NCBI GenBank assembly: GCA_025060625.1
Contig: JANXBR010000002.1
Span: forward strand, 1 to 46,165
Reading direction: 5' to 3'
DNA: 46,165 nucleotides
Source: Thermodesulfovibrio sp.
Lineage (GTDB): Bacteria > Nitrospirota > Thermodesulfovibrionia > Thermodesulfovibrionales > Thermodesulfovibrionaceae
Shown here: positions 1 through 9,273 of the stretch, in pieces
Position numbering within the stretch: the first letter of the stretch is position 1
How the letters are laid out: each line of letters begins with the position of its first letter
The notes under the pieces: generated by a model
Database searches by the model: none
The model's input: only the letters and a program-made list of their open reading frames with translations
Told to the model about the DNA's origin: nothing
Made by a program: the position numbers and the translations under genes

Positions 1-821
1 GAAGACCTTAGAATACTTCTTATAATGCTTCTTACTCCCTCTGTTGTTACATTTATAAAGCTGAGGGGATCATCCTTATGCATATCATAACCTGCTGATA
101 CAAGAATAAGTTCAGGCTTGATTTCTCTTATTTTCTGAGGCATTATATCCTGAAAAACTGTGAGATACTCCTTTGTCCCTGAACCAGCCCTTAAAGGAAC
201 ATTATATGTGCAGCCTTGTCCTGCTCCTCTTCCCATTTCAATTTCTCTACCTGTCCCGGGATAAAATGGAAATTGATGTGAACTGAAATAAAATACAGAA
301 CAATCATCTTCAAATATATGTTGGGTTCCATTACCGTGATGAACATCAATATCTAATATAAATATCTTTTTAAAGCCTTTAGTTTTTGCATAAGCTGCAC
401 CAACTGCAATATTATTAAAGATACAAAATCCCATAGCACTGTCTGATTCAGCATGATGTCCCGGGGGTCTAACTGCGCAAAAAGCTTTATTAAAATCTTT
501 ATTTACCACTCCATCAACTGCTTGAAGAACAGCTCCCACTGCATAACATGCAACCTCATATGAATGTTCACTTAGATATGTATCAGGATCAAGATACCCA
601 GGAGGGGAGTTTTTTATTTTTTCAATGTAATGTTTTTCATGAACCAGCGATAGTTCTTCTTCATTCGCTCTTCTTGGTTTAATGTGTTGTATTTTTTCCC
701 AGATTTTTTGATTTTTTAAATGATTTACAATGGCTATAAGCCTTTCTTTTGACTCTGGATGACCTTCTGGTGTTTCATGTTTTAGAAAAATATCATCATA
801 TATAAAGGCTACCTTATCCAT
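1..821 (-). CDS. Histone deacetylase-family (AcuC/class II-like) deacetylase, C-terminus beyond window
   Basis: Zn-dependent deacetylase of the arginase/HDAC fold. About 273 codons are in the window and the 3' end runs off the left edge. The translation starts MDKVAFIYDD, includes the family's early GHPESKERL segment, then RPPGHHAESD (the catalytic His pair), DIDVHHGNGTQ (metal-binding Asp/His) and SAGYDMHKDDPL (third metal ligand region), so the catalytic set looks complete. Prokaryotic members act on acetoin-utilisation enzymes, acetylpolyamines or acetyl-lysine; the substrate cannot be told here. It follows the GH57 gene on the same strand across a 327-bp gap that contains its own promoter candidates. 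A GGTGAG lies 11 nt before the ATG, a poor SD spacing; a promoter placed to give a leaderless mRNA is an alternative. Confidence 0.9.
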   Translation of the reverse strand, partial: MDKVAFIYDDIFLKHETPEGHPESKERLIAIVNHLKNQKIWEKIQHIKPRRANEEELSLVHEKHYIEKIKNSPPGYLDPDTYLSEHSYEVACYAVGAVLQAVDGVVNKDFNKAFCAVRPPGHHAESDSAMGFCIFNNIAVGAAYAKTKGFKKIFILDIDVHHGNGTQHIFEDDCSVFYFSSHQFPFYPGTGREIEMGRGAGQGCTYNVPLRAGSGTKEYLTVFQDIMPQKIREIKPELILVSAGYDMHKDDPLSFINVTTEGVRSIIRSILRS

Positions 822-826
822 AGGTA

Positions 827-856
827 ATAATACTCACCAGAAATATTTTATGTCAA
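827..856 (-). promoter_or_regulatory. Proximal promoter of the deacetylase gene, possibly leaderless
   Basis: On the minus strand TTGACA (851-856), an 18-bp spacer and TATTAT (827-832) form a good sigma-70-type promoter. The -10 ends only 5 nt before the ATG at 819-821, so transcription would start at or next to the start codon. Seen in sequence; activity is inferred. Confidence 0.5.
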
Positions 857-1044
857 GCTTGCACTTTTACTCAAAACGCTATATCTTGAAATTTATTGTT
901 TCCTCCTAATTTAAATAAAGTTAAATCATCTAACATTATTTTAAGACTAAATAAAAAAACCCAATCAGAGACAACTCCCGTAATCAGTTCGTAAAAATAA
1001 ATTTAACAACTGATTTTACCGAAGAGCCTTATAATTCTATTCAA

Positions 1045-1073
1045 AGTATAGAATAAAAAATCATTTTCGTCAA
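1045..1073 (-). promoter_or_regulatory. Distal promoter upstream of the deacetylase gene
   Basis: Minus-strand TTGACG (1068-1073), 17-bp spacer, TATACT (1045-1050). It would give a leader of roughly 215 nt before the deacetylase ATG. That leader holds an inverted repeat (982-989 with 1008-1015, 18-nt loop), a third copy of AATCAG on the plus strand at 963-968 just before a T7 run as read on the minus strand, and a 21-codon ORF (936 down to 871, MLDDLTLFKL...) that has no SD and no recognisable homology. Nothing else is visible between 822 and 1148. Confidence 0.55.
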
Positions 1074-1148
1074 CAAATTTTATTAACAAATTTAAAAAAA
1101 ATTATAATATTTCAACAAGCTTAATATTTTCTGAAAGTTTATTTTTTG

Positions 1149-3278
1149 CTAAAACCACATTAGTTTATCGAAATCTTTTGGGGGAATATGAATCTTTATA
1201 AAACCAATAATTGGAGCGCGATCAATCAAGTAACTATTTTTAAAGACTTCTATAAAGAGATATATTTTTTCTTCTTGTCCTATACTTAAAATTTCAAAAG
1301 GTATTTCTATTTCAAATATTTGATCAAAAATGACACTGTCAATTTCGTTCTTTTTTACCCATATTTCATTTTCCTGAAAAAACACTTCTGCTAATTGAGC
1401 TTTAATATTGTTGTAAACTATCTTTATTCTTCTGGGTTCAATGATTTGAATCTGTATTCTTAAATCTTCCAAATCTTTGAGTGAAGAAAAAGGATCAAGT
1501 CTAAGAAAGAGACTCTCTCTGTTAAATCCATAATACAAATATGCAAAAAGACTTTCTGACCTATGCATACTGCCGCCCATTCTTTGCAGGTTAAACCTTC
1601 CTGCCTCAAGCCATTCAAAATAACCTGTTACTTTTCCATCAATCTTCGGATATATAAATCCCTTTGGCTCTATCTCTGGTTTAATTTCTCTCATTTTTCT
1701 ACTTATAGGGATATAGAGGAAAGATGGTGGTTCTTTATTTATTTTCAGGTATACACTCATTAGATGATGCCTATAAATTTCATCAAAAACCTCTTTTGTT
1801 TCTGTATAGTGTTCATCTCCATACCACCAGTTCCAATCACTGCCTTCTGAAATATATATTTCTTCCCATGCATTAGATAGGTCTCTTTCTGGATTTTCTT
1901 TTTGATATGAAATTAGATCCTCTCTTACTTTGTATAGATAGTCCCAGGATGTGTTATCCTCTTCATGTCCTATCCAAATTGAAAAATTTGCATAAATCCA
2001 TGAACCTGGAAAGATTTTTCTTAAAGGTTGTGAATGATTTTGCTTTATATATTCTGAAAAGGTTACAGTTTTTATGTCTTTACACTTATGCAAACTTCCA
2101 TATAGTTTTTCAAGAAAAGTATTTCCATCTTTTTCATAATACTCCCAACAATTTTCTCCATCAAGAATTACAGTAACAATCCCAGAACCTTTGTGAAAAT
2201 AAATTCTCTTCATAAAATCATCAACTGCTTTTTGAGCATCCCAGTTTGAATAGACAAAACCTATTAAATCTGAAAGAATTCTATCTCTAAAAAAAATTTT
2301 TACTCCTTCAAATTCATACATTTTATATAAAATAGATGGATTAGTTAAATTCTCCCCTGTTCTGAATTTTTCATTTATTGATTTACTCAAGATCTCCTCA
2401 TCTGTTGCTATCCAATTTATTCCTGATTGAGCAATCAATCTTATTACTTCTTCACTTACAGCACCTTCAGAGGGCCACATTCCTTGAGGTTTAAAACCAA
2501 ATATCTCTTCAAAAAAGAATATAGCTTTATCTATCTGAATCTTTGCATCCTCTGGTGCTTTAAAATTAAACTTTGGCAATGTTGCATTAGGCATACATTC
2601 TTTTGCTTTATAGTTGTCATAAATCAAAGGAAGTATGGGATGATAGAATGGAGATATGGAGAGTTCAATCTGACCTGATTTAGCCATTTCTCTGTAGGAG
2701 GGAATTATTTGCCTTATGATCTCAATATGTTTCTCAAGAAGAAGCTTTTTTTCTTCCTCTGTGAAGTTTAACTGTTTTTTTTGTAACTCTCTGAGAAAAT
2801 CATCCTTCTCCCTGTGTAAAGGATCAATCCATACAAGATTAAAAAACACTTGAATATCTCTAAATTCTTGAGGGGTAAATTTTTTTGATATTTTAATTGG
2901 ATCACCATATATCTTTCCCCTTTTCTCAAGCAGTTGTCTATACCTGGGAAAGGGATATATCATGGTTTTCCAATTTGCAAGGAAAAAGTTTTCAAGAATA
3001 AATGCCTTTTGTTCGTCATTAAGTTCTTCTGCAGGAATAATACTATGTTCAAAGAATATGTCAGTTACTCCTTTTTCATACTCTATAAGCTGTTTTAATA
3101 AAGAAGGAACCAAATTGAAAGTAATCTTCAACTCAGGAAACTTTTTTAAAATAAGAAGCATATCAAGGTAATCTTTTGTTGCATGAAGTCTTACCCATGG
3201 AAGCATAAATTTGTTTTTTAAGGGATCATAGTAGTAAGGTTGGTGCATATGCCAGAGAATTGCTAAATTAAGGCTCAT
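1149..3278 (-). CDS. Glycoside hydrolase family 57 protein (alpha-amylase/amylopullulanase-like)
   Basis: A 709-aa retaining alpha-glucan hydrolase or transferase of family GH57, typical of thermophiles. Motifs in order: HMHQPYY at residues 10-16 (conserved region 1), GMWPSEGAVS near 267-275 with Glu271 in the place of the catalytic nucleophile, WIATDEEIL near 289-297, and ILDGENCWEYY near 371-381 with Asp373 as likely acid/base. There is no signal peptide, so it should be cytoplasmic and act on internal alpha-glucan or maltodextrins. The C-terminal 170 residues look like a beta-rich accessory domain. Its ATG overlaps the ftsB stop by 4 nt, which implies translational coupling. Exact specificity (amylase, pullulanase or glucanotransferase) cannot be read from the sequence. 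Confidence 0.88.
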   Translation of the reverse strand: MSLNLAILWHMHQPYYYDPLKNKFMLPWVRLHATKDYLDMLLILKKFPELKITFNLVPSLLKQLIEYEKGVTDIFFEHSIIPAEELNDEQKAFILENFFLANWKTMIYPFPRYRQLLEKRGKIYGDPIKISKKFTPQEFRDIQVFFNLVWIDPLHREKDDFLRELQKKQLNFTEEEKKLLLEKHIEIIRQIIPSYREMAKSGQIELSISPFYHPILPLIYDNYKAKECMPNATLPKFNFKAPEDAKIQIDKAIFFFEEIFGFKPQGMWPSEGAVSEEVIRLIAQSGINWIATDEEILSKSINEKFRTGENLTNPSILYKMYEFEGVKIFFRDRILSDLIGFVYSNWDAQKAVDDFMKRIYFHKGSGIVTVILDGENCWEYYEKDGNTFLEKLYGSLHKCKDIKTVTFSEYIKQNHSQPLRKIFPGSWIYANFSIWIGHEEDNTSWDYLYKVREDLISYQKENPERDLSNAWEEIYISEGSDWNWWYGDEHYTETKEVFDEIYRHHLMSVYLKINKEPPSFLYIPISRKMREIKPEIEPKGFIYPKIDGKVTGYFEWLEAGRFNLQRMGGSMHRSESLFAYLYYGFNRESLFLRLDPFSSLKDLEDLRIQIQIIEPRRIKIVYNNIKAQLAEVFFQENEIWVKKNEIDSVIFDQIFEIEIPFEILSIGQEEKIYLFIEVFKNSYLIDRAPIIGFIKIHIPPKDFDKLMWF

Positions 3279-3604
3279 CTTTCTTCTTTTTTAAATTGAA
3301 AAACCATTTCTCCTGGTTTTACAAGTCCGAACTTTTCCTTAGCATATTTTTCTAAATAGGAACGATCATTTTTTAAGAGTTCTATTTCATTCTTAAGATG
3401 TGTATTCTCCATTGAAATTTCATTTATCTCCCTTAAAATTCTCTCTTCATTTTTCTTTAACTCCATATACTTCAAATAACCCATATCACCAAAGAAAAAA
3501 CTATAACTGAGAAAAAGCATAACTAATGAGAACAGTAATAGAAACAATCTATCTTTTTTCTTTCTCTCTCTTAAAAGTTGTTCCTTCAGAGAATATTTCT
3601 TCAT
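3275..3604 (-). CDS. ftsB: FtsB/DivIC-family septum formation initiator
   Basis: A 109-aa single-pass membrane protein. A basic N-terminus (KEQLLRERKKKDR) is followed by one hydrophobic helix at about residues 19-38 and then a coiled coil rich in Glu, Lys, Asn and Leu to about residue 90, ending in KYAKEKFGLVKPGE, which is characteristic of FtsB/DivIC. Known members bind FtsL and FtsQ in the divisome. It lies 2 nt after eno; eno-ftsB adjacency is a conserved arrangement and supports the call. The gene ends inside the GH57 start codon. Confidence 0.88.
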   Translation of the reverse strand: MKKYSLKEQLLRERKKKDRLFLLLFSLVMLFLSYSFFFGDMGYLKYMELKKNEERILREINEISMENTHLKNEIELLKNDRSYLEKYAKEKFGLVKPGEMVFQFKKEER

Positions 3605-3606
3605 TT

Positions 3607-4887
3607 TTAAAAACCAAGATTATAGAAAGCTGAAAGTCCTCTGTATTGAGCTACATCATTTAGCTCTTCCTCTATCTGCAAAAGTCTATTATATTTAGCA
3701 ATTCTCTCACCCCTTGAGAGAGAACCAGTTTTTATAAAGCCTGTATTACATGCTACTGCCAAATCTGCTATAGTTGTATCTTCTGTCTCACCAGAACGAT
3801 GAGAGACAACCGCCGTGTATTTGTTATTCTTTGTAAGTTCAATAGCTTCCATAGTTTCAGATAATGTTCCAATCTGATTAAACTTGATTAAAACCGAGTT
3901 TGCAATTCCTCTTTTCATTGCTTCTTTTATTATTTTGGGGTTCGTAACGACTAGATCATCAGCTACAAGTTGAATTTTATTTTTGAGTCTCTGACTAAGG
4001 AGTTCCCATCCTTCCCAGTCTGCCTCACTCATTCCATCCTCTATTGAAATTACTGGATATTTATTAATTAAGGACTCATAGTAGTCAATCATATCCTTTG
4101 AGCTAAGTTTTTTACCTTCAATTTTATAAAATCCCTCTTCAAATAATTCCGATGCTGCCACATCTAAAGCTATATAAACATCTTTGCCAGGTTCATATCC
4201 AGCCTCTTTTATTGCTTCTATAATCAGTTTTATCGCCTCTTCATTTTTTTCAAGCATTGGAGAAAATCCACCTTCATCACCAACTGCTGTGCTTAGTCCC
4301 TTCTTTTTGAGAATTCCTTTTAGTGTATGGAAAACTTCAACACCTGCTCTAAGAGCTTGAGAAAATTTTAAAAAACCAGCAGGTACAATCATAAACTCCT
4401 GAATTTCAAGATTATTATCTGCATGAACACCACCATTAATAATATTCATCATAGGCACAGGTAGAACCTTTGCATTAGTTCCTCCAATATATCTATAAAG
4501 TGGTAGTCCCGATTCCTCTGCTGAAGCTTTACATACAGCCATTGATACAGCTAAAATAGCATTTGCACCGAGCTTGCTCTTATTTTCAGTTCCGTCAAGT
4601 TCTATTAGGAATCTGTCAATACCCTCTTGATCAAACGATTCCATTCCAATAATGTTTGGAGCAATTTCATTTATTATATTATCAACAGCTTTTTTGACAC
4701 CTTTTCCGAGATATCTCTTTTTGTCTCCATCTCTTAATTCAAGTGCCTCTCTTGATCCAGTAGATGCTCCAGAGGGAACAGTAGCTCTTCCCATAAAACC
4801 GCTGTCAAGGTAAATATCTACTTGGACTGTTGGATTTCCTCTTGAATCAAGAACTTCTCTCGCTGTTATGTCAATTATTTCTCCCAT
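3607..4887 (-). CDS. eno: Enolase
   Basis: A 426-aa phosphopyruvate hydratase, which interconverts 2-phosphoglycerate and phosphoenolpyruvate in glycolysis and gluconeogenesis. Full family length. The N-terminus has [18 protein letters not shown], followed by [14 protein letters not shown], the [14 protein letters not shown] metal/active-site region and the enolase signature [13 protein letters not shown], then [17 protein letters not shown], all intact. A strong SD (GGAGGAGG) lies 7 nt before the ATG. It follows the DUF401 gene by 28 nt and precedes ftsB, so it is probably part of the murA/gcvH-to-GH57 run. Confidence 0.98.
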   Translation of the reverse strand: MGEIIDITAREVLDSRGNPTVQVDIYLDSGFMGRATVPSGASTGSREALELRDGDKKRYLGKGVKKAVDNIINEIAPNIIGMESFDQEGIDRFLIELDGTENKSKLGANAILAVSMAVCKASAEESGLPLYRYIGGTNAKVLPVPMMNIINGGVHADNNLEIQEFMIVPAGFLKFSQALRAGVEVFHTLKGILKKKGLSTAVGDEGGFSPMLEKNEEAIKLIIEAIKEAGYEPGKDVYIALDVAASELFEEGFYKIEGKKLSSKDMIDYYESLINKYPVISIEDGMSEADWEGWELLSQRLKNKIQLVADDLVVTNPKIIKEAMKRGIANSVLIKFNQIGTLSETMEAIELTKNNKYTAVVSHRSGETEDTTIADLAVACNTGFIKTGSLSRGERIAKYNRLLQIEEELNDVAQYRGLSAFYNLGF

Positions 4888-4915
4888 GATTAAGCCTCCT
4901 CCTTTTAGATAAAGT

Positions 4916-6115
4916 TTAACTATAATATCTCAAAATAACAAATTCAATCAATGCAATGAAAAATATAATTATACAACCTGGAATAATTTTTCTATAAACT
5001 CCAAGCATATCTGCTTTAAAATACTCTTTTGTAAGAATCAAACAAAGATGAAGTGGTGAAATTAGCACGCCTACATATCCTGAAACAAAGGCAATGGAGA
5101 TTTCATGAGGTACAGTCTCTTTTAAATGTAAAATTAAAGGGAAAGTGCTACCTACAAAACCTACACTTATTCCTGTAATAACTCCAATGAATAGGGGTAG
5201 TGTTATAAAGATGAATAAGTGGGGAATTTTAGACTCCGTTATTGCCTTGGCTATTCCATCTACAGCACCAGATATTTGAAGCATTTCCTTGAAAATCATA
5301 ACTCCAGCCACAAGAATAATTACATCCAGAGTAAAACCATATTTTATGATTGAGAAAGTTTCTTTAAAACTCTTTTTATGATATAGGCATACTATTAAAA
5401 GATTAATAAAAAGAGCAATATAGAGTTCAATCTTAAAAAATATTACTGGGATAAGAACAAGCAATATGGGAGTAAAGCTTAGTAAATTTCTGATATTATT
5501 TTGTGTTTTATTTAGTCTTTCATCACTTTTTATTTTCTGCATACTGAGTAAGAAACCTGTGATGAATATTAAGAGAGCAACTGGCAAATTTAGTATTATG
5601 AGATTTCCAAGAGAAACACCAGAAATGGCTGATGCAAGAACTATTCCTGGATAAAGTGGTAGAATCAACTCCCAGGGATGCCTATACCAATAGTTTATAA
5701 ATGCCTTTTCTTCTTTTGAAATATTAGTGTTTCTTGTAGCTAAATCAACCATCGGCGCTGAAAGATATGCTCCTCCAAGGGAAGGTAACATACCAATTAT
5801 CAGAGGCATTGATACTATTGAAAGCTTTTTGTTATTAAGCATAGACTGAGAAGTTTCTGTCATTTTCTCCATTGTTCCTGTTTTTCTTAAAGAATACTCA
5901 AAGGACTTAATCAGAGTAAGAGACAAAAAGAGATTTACTGAAGTCTGAGAAGTGAGTGTTTTAAGAAGGCTTAATGTTAAATTTTCAAAATCAAAGGGAT
6001 AAAGTAATAAGAATAAAAAAGACCCTGCTAATAGAGCATATCCTACACTGATTTTTTTACGAAGCAAAAATAGTATAAAAATAAAGATAAAGGAAACCTT
6101 TAAAATATCAATCAT
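4916..6115 (-). CDS. DUF401-family multi-pass membrane transporter
   Basis: A 399-aa very hydrophobic protein with about ten predicted membrane helices and several Gly/Pro-rich turns ([44 protein letters not shown]). This pattern matches DUF401, a family related to ion-transporter/anion permease superfamilies. No substrate is established for the family, so none is given. The ATG overlaps the lpdA stop by 4 nt (ATGA) and the gene lies directly before eno, so it is co-transcribed with gcvH-lpdA. The neighbours suggest transport of a small organic anion, but that is only inference. Confidence 0.8.
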   Translation of the reverse strand: MIDILKVSFIFIFILFLLRKKISVGYALLAGSFLFLLLYPFDFENLTLSLLKTLTSQTSVNLFLSLTLIKSFEYSLRKTGTMEKMTETSQSMLNNKKLSIVSMPLIIGMLPSLGGAYLSAPMVDLATRNTNISKEEKAFINYWYRHPWELILPLYPGIVLASAISGVSLGNLIILNLPVALLIFITGFLLSMQKIKSDERLNKTQNNIRNLLSFTPILLVLIPVIFFKIELYIALFINLLIVCLYHKKSFKETFSIIKYGFTLDVIILVAGVMIFKEMLQISGAVDGIAKAITESKIPHLFIFITLPLFIGVITGISVGFVGSTFPLILHLKETVPHEISIAFVSGYVGVLISPLHLCLILTKEYFKADMLGVYRKIIPGCIIIFFIALIEFVILRYYS

Positions 6116-7479
6116 CTTATTTTATGAATTGCTTCACCCGATAGATCCTTAATAGCCTCTCCTATGCATTCAGAAAGCGTAGGATGAGAGTGAATTAACT
6201 CATCTAACTCTTTTATTTTTATCTTGAGTTTCACCGCCAGTGCAAGCTCATGAATTAATTCTGAGGCAAGTGAACCAACTATATGAGCACCAACTATGGT
6301 TTCAGAGTCTTTATCTGCAATTAATTTTACAAATCCATCAATTTGTCCAACTAAATGAGCCTTGCCGAGAGCTCTAAAGGGAAAAATTCCTTTTTTTATG
6401 TTCAATCCCTTCTGTATGGCTTCTTTTTCCCTTAATCCAACTGAAGCAACTTCAGTGACTGTAAAGATTGTTGAGGGAATAGCGCTGTAGTCCATCTTTT
6501 TGTTCTGTCCCATGGCATTTTTCGCTGCTACTTCTCCCTCCCTATATGCAACATGGGCGAGCAACCAACTCCCAGTAACATCACCTGCTGCATAGATATC
6601 CTCAATATTTGTTTGCATTCTTTCATTTACCATAATCTCTCTTTTATTGCCAAGTTTTATATCTGATATCTTAATACATTCTGTATTAAAACTTCTTCCA
6701 ACAGATACAAGAACAATCTCTCCCTTTAATTTTTTTTCATTTGAGAGAGTTATCTCAACGGAATTATCAAAAATCTGTAAGTCTTTTATACTAACTCCTG
6801 TGTGAAACTCTATTTTTCGCTTCTTGAAAAGTTTTTCAACTTCCTTTGAAACTTCTTCATCTTCCATAGGTAAAACTCTTGGCATAACTTCTACAATACT
6901 TACCTTACTTCCTAAAAGATGAAATATCCATGCAAACTCTGTTCCAATAGCACCAGCTCCAATAATTATAATTGACCGAGGTATATTTCTTAGTTTCCAT
7001 AAATCATCACTTGAGAGAATGTTTATATCGTTAAAATCAAGTATAGGAAGCTTTGCAGGTTTTGATCCTGTTGCAATGATTATCTTATCAGCCTGAATTT
7101 TCTCTGAAGTTTCCCTTAAAAACACTGTATATGGAGCAATTAAATCTGCCTCTGCGTTGATAATTTTTATACCAGCTTGCTTTAAAAGCATACTTAATCC
7201 CTTTTTTTGAATATCAACCACGCTGTCTTTCTTCTGCATTAAATCTTGCAAATCAATAGAAACTCCCGAAAGGTCATTTCCATTAATAATTTTTTGATTT
7301 TTGGTCTTCTCTAATAATTCAAGATGATGAATTATGGTTTTTGTTGGAATACAACCTTTATTGAGACAGGTTCCTCCAATTTGGTCCCTCTCAATTAATA
7401 ATACCTCCGCTCCACCTCTCTTCAGAAAGAGAGCAGCAACATAACCTGCCGGACCACCTCCAATTACAATAGCTCTCAT
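6112..7479 (-). CDS. lpdA: Dihydrolipoyl dehydrogenase (E3 / L-protein)
   Basis: A 455-aa FAD-dependent pyridine nucleotide-disulfide oxidoreductase that reoxidises dihydrolipoyl groups with NAD+. It has an N-terminal FAD dinucleotide fold (IGGGPAG, residues 6-12), a redox-active disulfide GGTCLNKGC (Cys38, Cys43), a central NAD-binding site (IGAGAIGTEFA), the second FAD motif (DIYAAGDVTG) and a C-terminal interface segment HSHPTLSE carrying the catalytic His-Glu pair. Length is normal for the family. It overlaps gcvH upstream and the DUF401 gene downstream by 4 nt each. The direct pairing with a lipoylated H protein makes the glycine-cleavage L-protein role the best guess. Confidence 0.96.
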   Translation of the reverse strand: MRAIVIGGGPAGYVAALFLKRGGAEVLLIERDQIGGTCLNKGCIPTKTIIHHLELLEKTKNQKIINGNDLSGVSIDLQDLMQKKDSVVDIQKKGLSMLLKQAGIKIINAEADLIAPYTVFLRETSEKIQADKIIIATGSKPAKLPILDFNDINILSSDDLWKLRNIPRSIIIIGAGAIGTEFAWIFHLLGSKVSIVEVMPRVLPMEDEEVSKEVEKLFKKRKIEFHTGVSIKDLQIFDNSVEITLSNEKKLKGEIVLVSVGRSFNTECIKISDIKLGNKREIMVNERMQTNIEDIYAAGDVTGSWLLAHVAYREGEVAAKNAMGQNKKMDYSAIPSTIFTVTEVASVGLREKEAIQKGLNIKKGIFPFRALGKAHLVGQIDGFVKLIADKDSETIVGAHIVGSLASELIHELALAVKLKIKIKELDELIHSHPTLSECIGEAIKDLSGEAIHKIR

Positions 7480-7868
7480 TGTCTTTCTTCTTCAAGATAA
7501 CTCTCATAGTCTTCATAATCCATTAAATCTTCTAATTCTTGAGGATTATCCATCTCAATTACAACAATCCAGCCTTTTCCGTAAGGGTCCTCATTGATAA
7601 TCTCTGGATGATCAATTAATTCTTCATTAATTTCCACAACTGTTCCACTAACTGGAGCTATTATGGGAGAAGAAGTTTTTGTAGACTCAATCTCTGCCAT
7701 CTCAGTATCTGCCTCAACATGAGCATCAATCTCAGGAAGTTCAATATAAATAATATCTCCTAAGGATTCTTGAGCATAGTCAGTGATACCAACTTTTACT
7801 TTTTTGCTCTTACCTGAAACCTTTACCCAAGTATGCTCCCTATGAAATTTGTAGTTTTCTAAGCTCAT
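7476..7868 (-). CDS. gcvH: Glycine cleavage system H protein
   Basis: A 130-aa lipoyl carrier protein. It shows the REHTWVKV start segment, VGITDYAQESLGDI, and the lipoylation loop EIESTKTSSP with Lys64 as the modified residue, followed by SPIIAPVSGTVVEIN. An acidic C-terminal tail (DYEDYESYLEEE) closes it. The carrier shuttles the aminomethyl group between P, T and L proteins; only the L protein (lpdA) is adjacent, and no gcvP or gcvT lies in the window. SD GGAGG lies 4 nt before the ATG, and the gene has its own promoter candidate, so it probably begins the gcvH-lpdA-DUF401-eno-ftsB-GH57 transcript. Confidence 0.96.
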   Translation of the reverse strand: MSLENYKFHREHTWVKVSGKSKKVKVGITDYAQESLGDIIYIELPEIDAHVEADTEMAEIESTKTSSPIIAPVSGTVVEINEELIDHPEIINEDPYGKGWIVVIEMDNPQELEDLMDYEDYESYLEEERQ

Positions 7869-7902
7869 TTTTCCTCCATTTCCATAAAGTTTTTATTTTG
7901 AT

Positions 7903-7932
7903 TATTTAATTTGCCGAGTAATAATTTGTCAA
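7903..7932 (-). promoter_or_regulatory. Promoter for the gcvH operon
   Basis: Minus-strand TTGACA (7927-7932) with TAAATA (7903-7908) at an 18-bp spacing, or TTAAAT at 17. It sits in the 113-bp murA-gcvH gap and would start transcription about 30 nt before the gcvH ATG. Confidence 0.5.
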
Positions 7933-7936
7933 GTAA

Positions 7937-7959
7937 AAAAACAAAGATCTATTGTTTTT
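7937..7959 (-). terminator. Weak A/T stem-loop after murA
   Basis: AAAAACAA (7937-7944) and TTGTTTTT (7952-7959) form an 8-bp stem with a 7-nt loop, followed on the minus strand by further T residues. The stem is almost all A-T, so termination of murA here would be inefficient. Low confidence. Confidence 0.3.
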
Positions 7960-7981
7960 CTTAAAGTTAACCTTTGAGGAT

Positions 7982-9232
7982 TTATTTTATTCTCTTTATT
8001 TTAGCACCAAGTTGAATAAGTTTTTTATCAAGCTCTTCATAACCACGATCAAGATGATAAATTCTATCTATCACTGTCTCATCTTCAGCAATTAGTCCTG
8101 CAATGACAAGAGATGCTGATGCTCTTAAATCAGTTGCCATTACTGGTGCGCCTTTAAGTTTTTTTACACCCCTAACGGTAGCGGTATTTCCCTCTACTGT
8201 TATATCTGCTCCCATTCTTCTTAGTTCAGCCACATGCATAAATCGGTTTTCAAAAATTGTCTCTTTTATAACACTTGTTCCATTGGCTACAGTCATCATT
8301 GCCATGAACTGTGCCTGCATGTCTGTTGGAAATCCTGGATAAGGCATAGTTTTTATGTCAACTGCTTGAAGTTTTTTAGGTCCAACTACCCTTAATCCAT
8401 TTTTTGTTTCTTGAAAAGATATTCCAGCATCCTTCATCTTTAAAATTATAGCATCAATGTGTTCAATTCTACATCCTTTCAGCAATATATCACCTGCAGA
8501 TGCACCAGCAATTGCTATAAATGTACCTGTCTCAATTCTATCAGGTATAATTTCATATTCCTGAGGAGGTTTAAGTTCATCTACTCCTTCTATTTTAATT
8601 ATGCTTGTTCCAGCACCTTCTATTTTTGCACCCATTAATACTAAATATCTTGCCAGATCAACGACCTCAGGTTCTTTTGCAGCATTTTCAATAATTGTGG
8701 TTCCCTTAGCTAAAGTTGCAGCCATCATTAAATTTTCTGTTCCTGTTACAGTGGGAATATCAAAGTATATCTTCGTTCCTTTAAGTCTTGATGCTTTAGC
8801 AATTATATAACCTTCTTGAAGAGATATTTTAGCTCCCATTTTTTCAAGTCCTTTCAGATGAAGATTCACAGGTCTTGCACCTATTGCGCATCCACCTGGT
8901 AAGGATACTTTTGCTCTGCCAAATCTTGCAACAAGTGGTCCAAGAACTAAAATGGATGCACGCATAGTTTTTACAAGGTCGTAGGAAGCTTCAAACTTAT
9001 TTATTTTTGTGGTATTAATATTACATGATTCATTAAATTCAATCAGTCCTCCCATCTTTCTTAAAAGTTCAATCATTGTAAAGACATCTCTCAGTCTCGG
9101 AATTCTTTTAAAACTATGCAAACCCTGAGCAAGAATAGTGGATGCCATGATGGGAAGAGCTGCATTTTTAGCTCCACTTATTGTAACTTCACCTTTTAAA
9201 GATTTACCCCCAAAAATAAGTAACTTATCCAT
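7982..9232 (-). CDS. murA: UDP-N-acetylglucosamine 1-carboxyvinyltransferase
   Basis: A 416-aa enzyme of normal length. It transfers enolpyruvate from PEP to UDP-GlcNAc, the first committed step of peptidoglycan synthesis. It has the [12 protein letters not shown]-terminal motif (Lys22, Asn23), [13 protein letters not shown], and the active-site loop [11 protein letters not shown] with Cys115, the same position as in E. coli and the fosfomycin target. PDRIETGTF and the C-terminal [13 protein letters not shown] are also present. It is divergent from relA, with only 41 bp between the two ATGs. No SD precedes its ATG; a TATATT lies 6 nt upstream, which hints at a leaderless transcript. Confidence 0.97.
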   Translation of the reverse strand: MDKLLIFGGKSLKGEVTISGAKNAALPIMASTILAQGLHSFKRIPRLRDVFTMIELLRKMGGLIEFNESCNINTTKINKFEASYDLVKTMRASILVLGPLVARFGRAKVSLPGGCAIGARPVNLHLKGLEKMGAKISLQEGYIIAKASRLKGTKIYFDIPTVTGTENLMMAATLAKGTTIIENAAKEPEVVDLARYLVLMGAKIEGAGTSIIKIEGVDELKPPQEYEIIPDRIETGTFIAIAGASAGDILLKGCRIEHIDAIILKMKDAGISFQETKNGLRVVGPKKLQAVDIKTMPYPGFPTDMQAQFMAMMTVANGTSVIKETIFENRFMHVAELRRMGADITVEGNTATVRGVKKLKGAPVMATDLRASASLVIAGLIAEDETVIDRIYHLDRGYEELDKKLIQLGAKIKRIK

Positions 9233-9273
9233 AGATAAAATATATTAAACTAAAATAGAGGGAGAAGGTAAAT

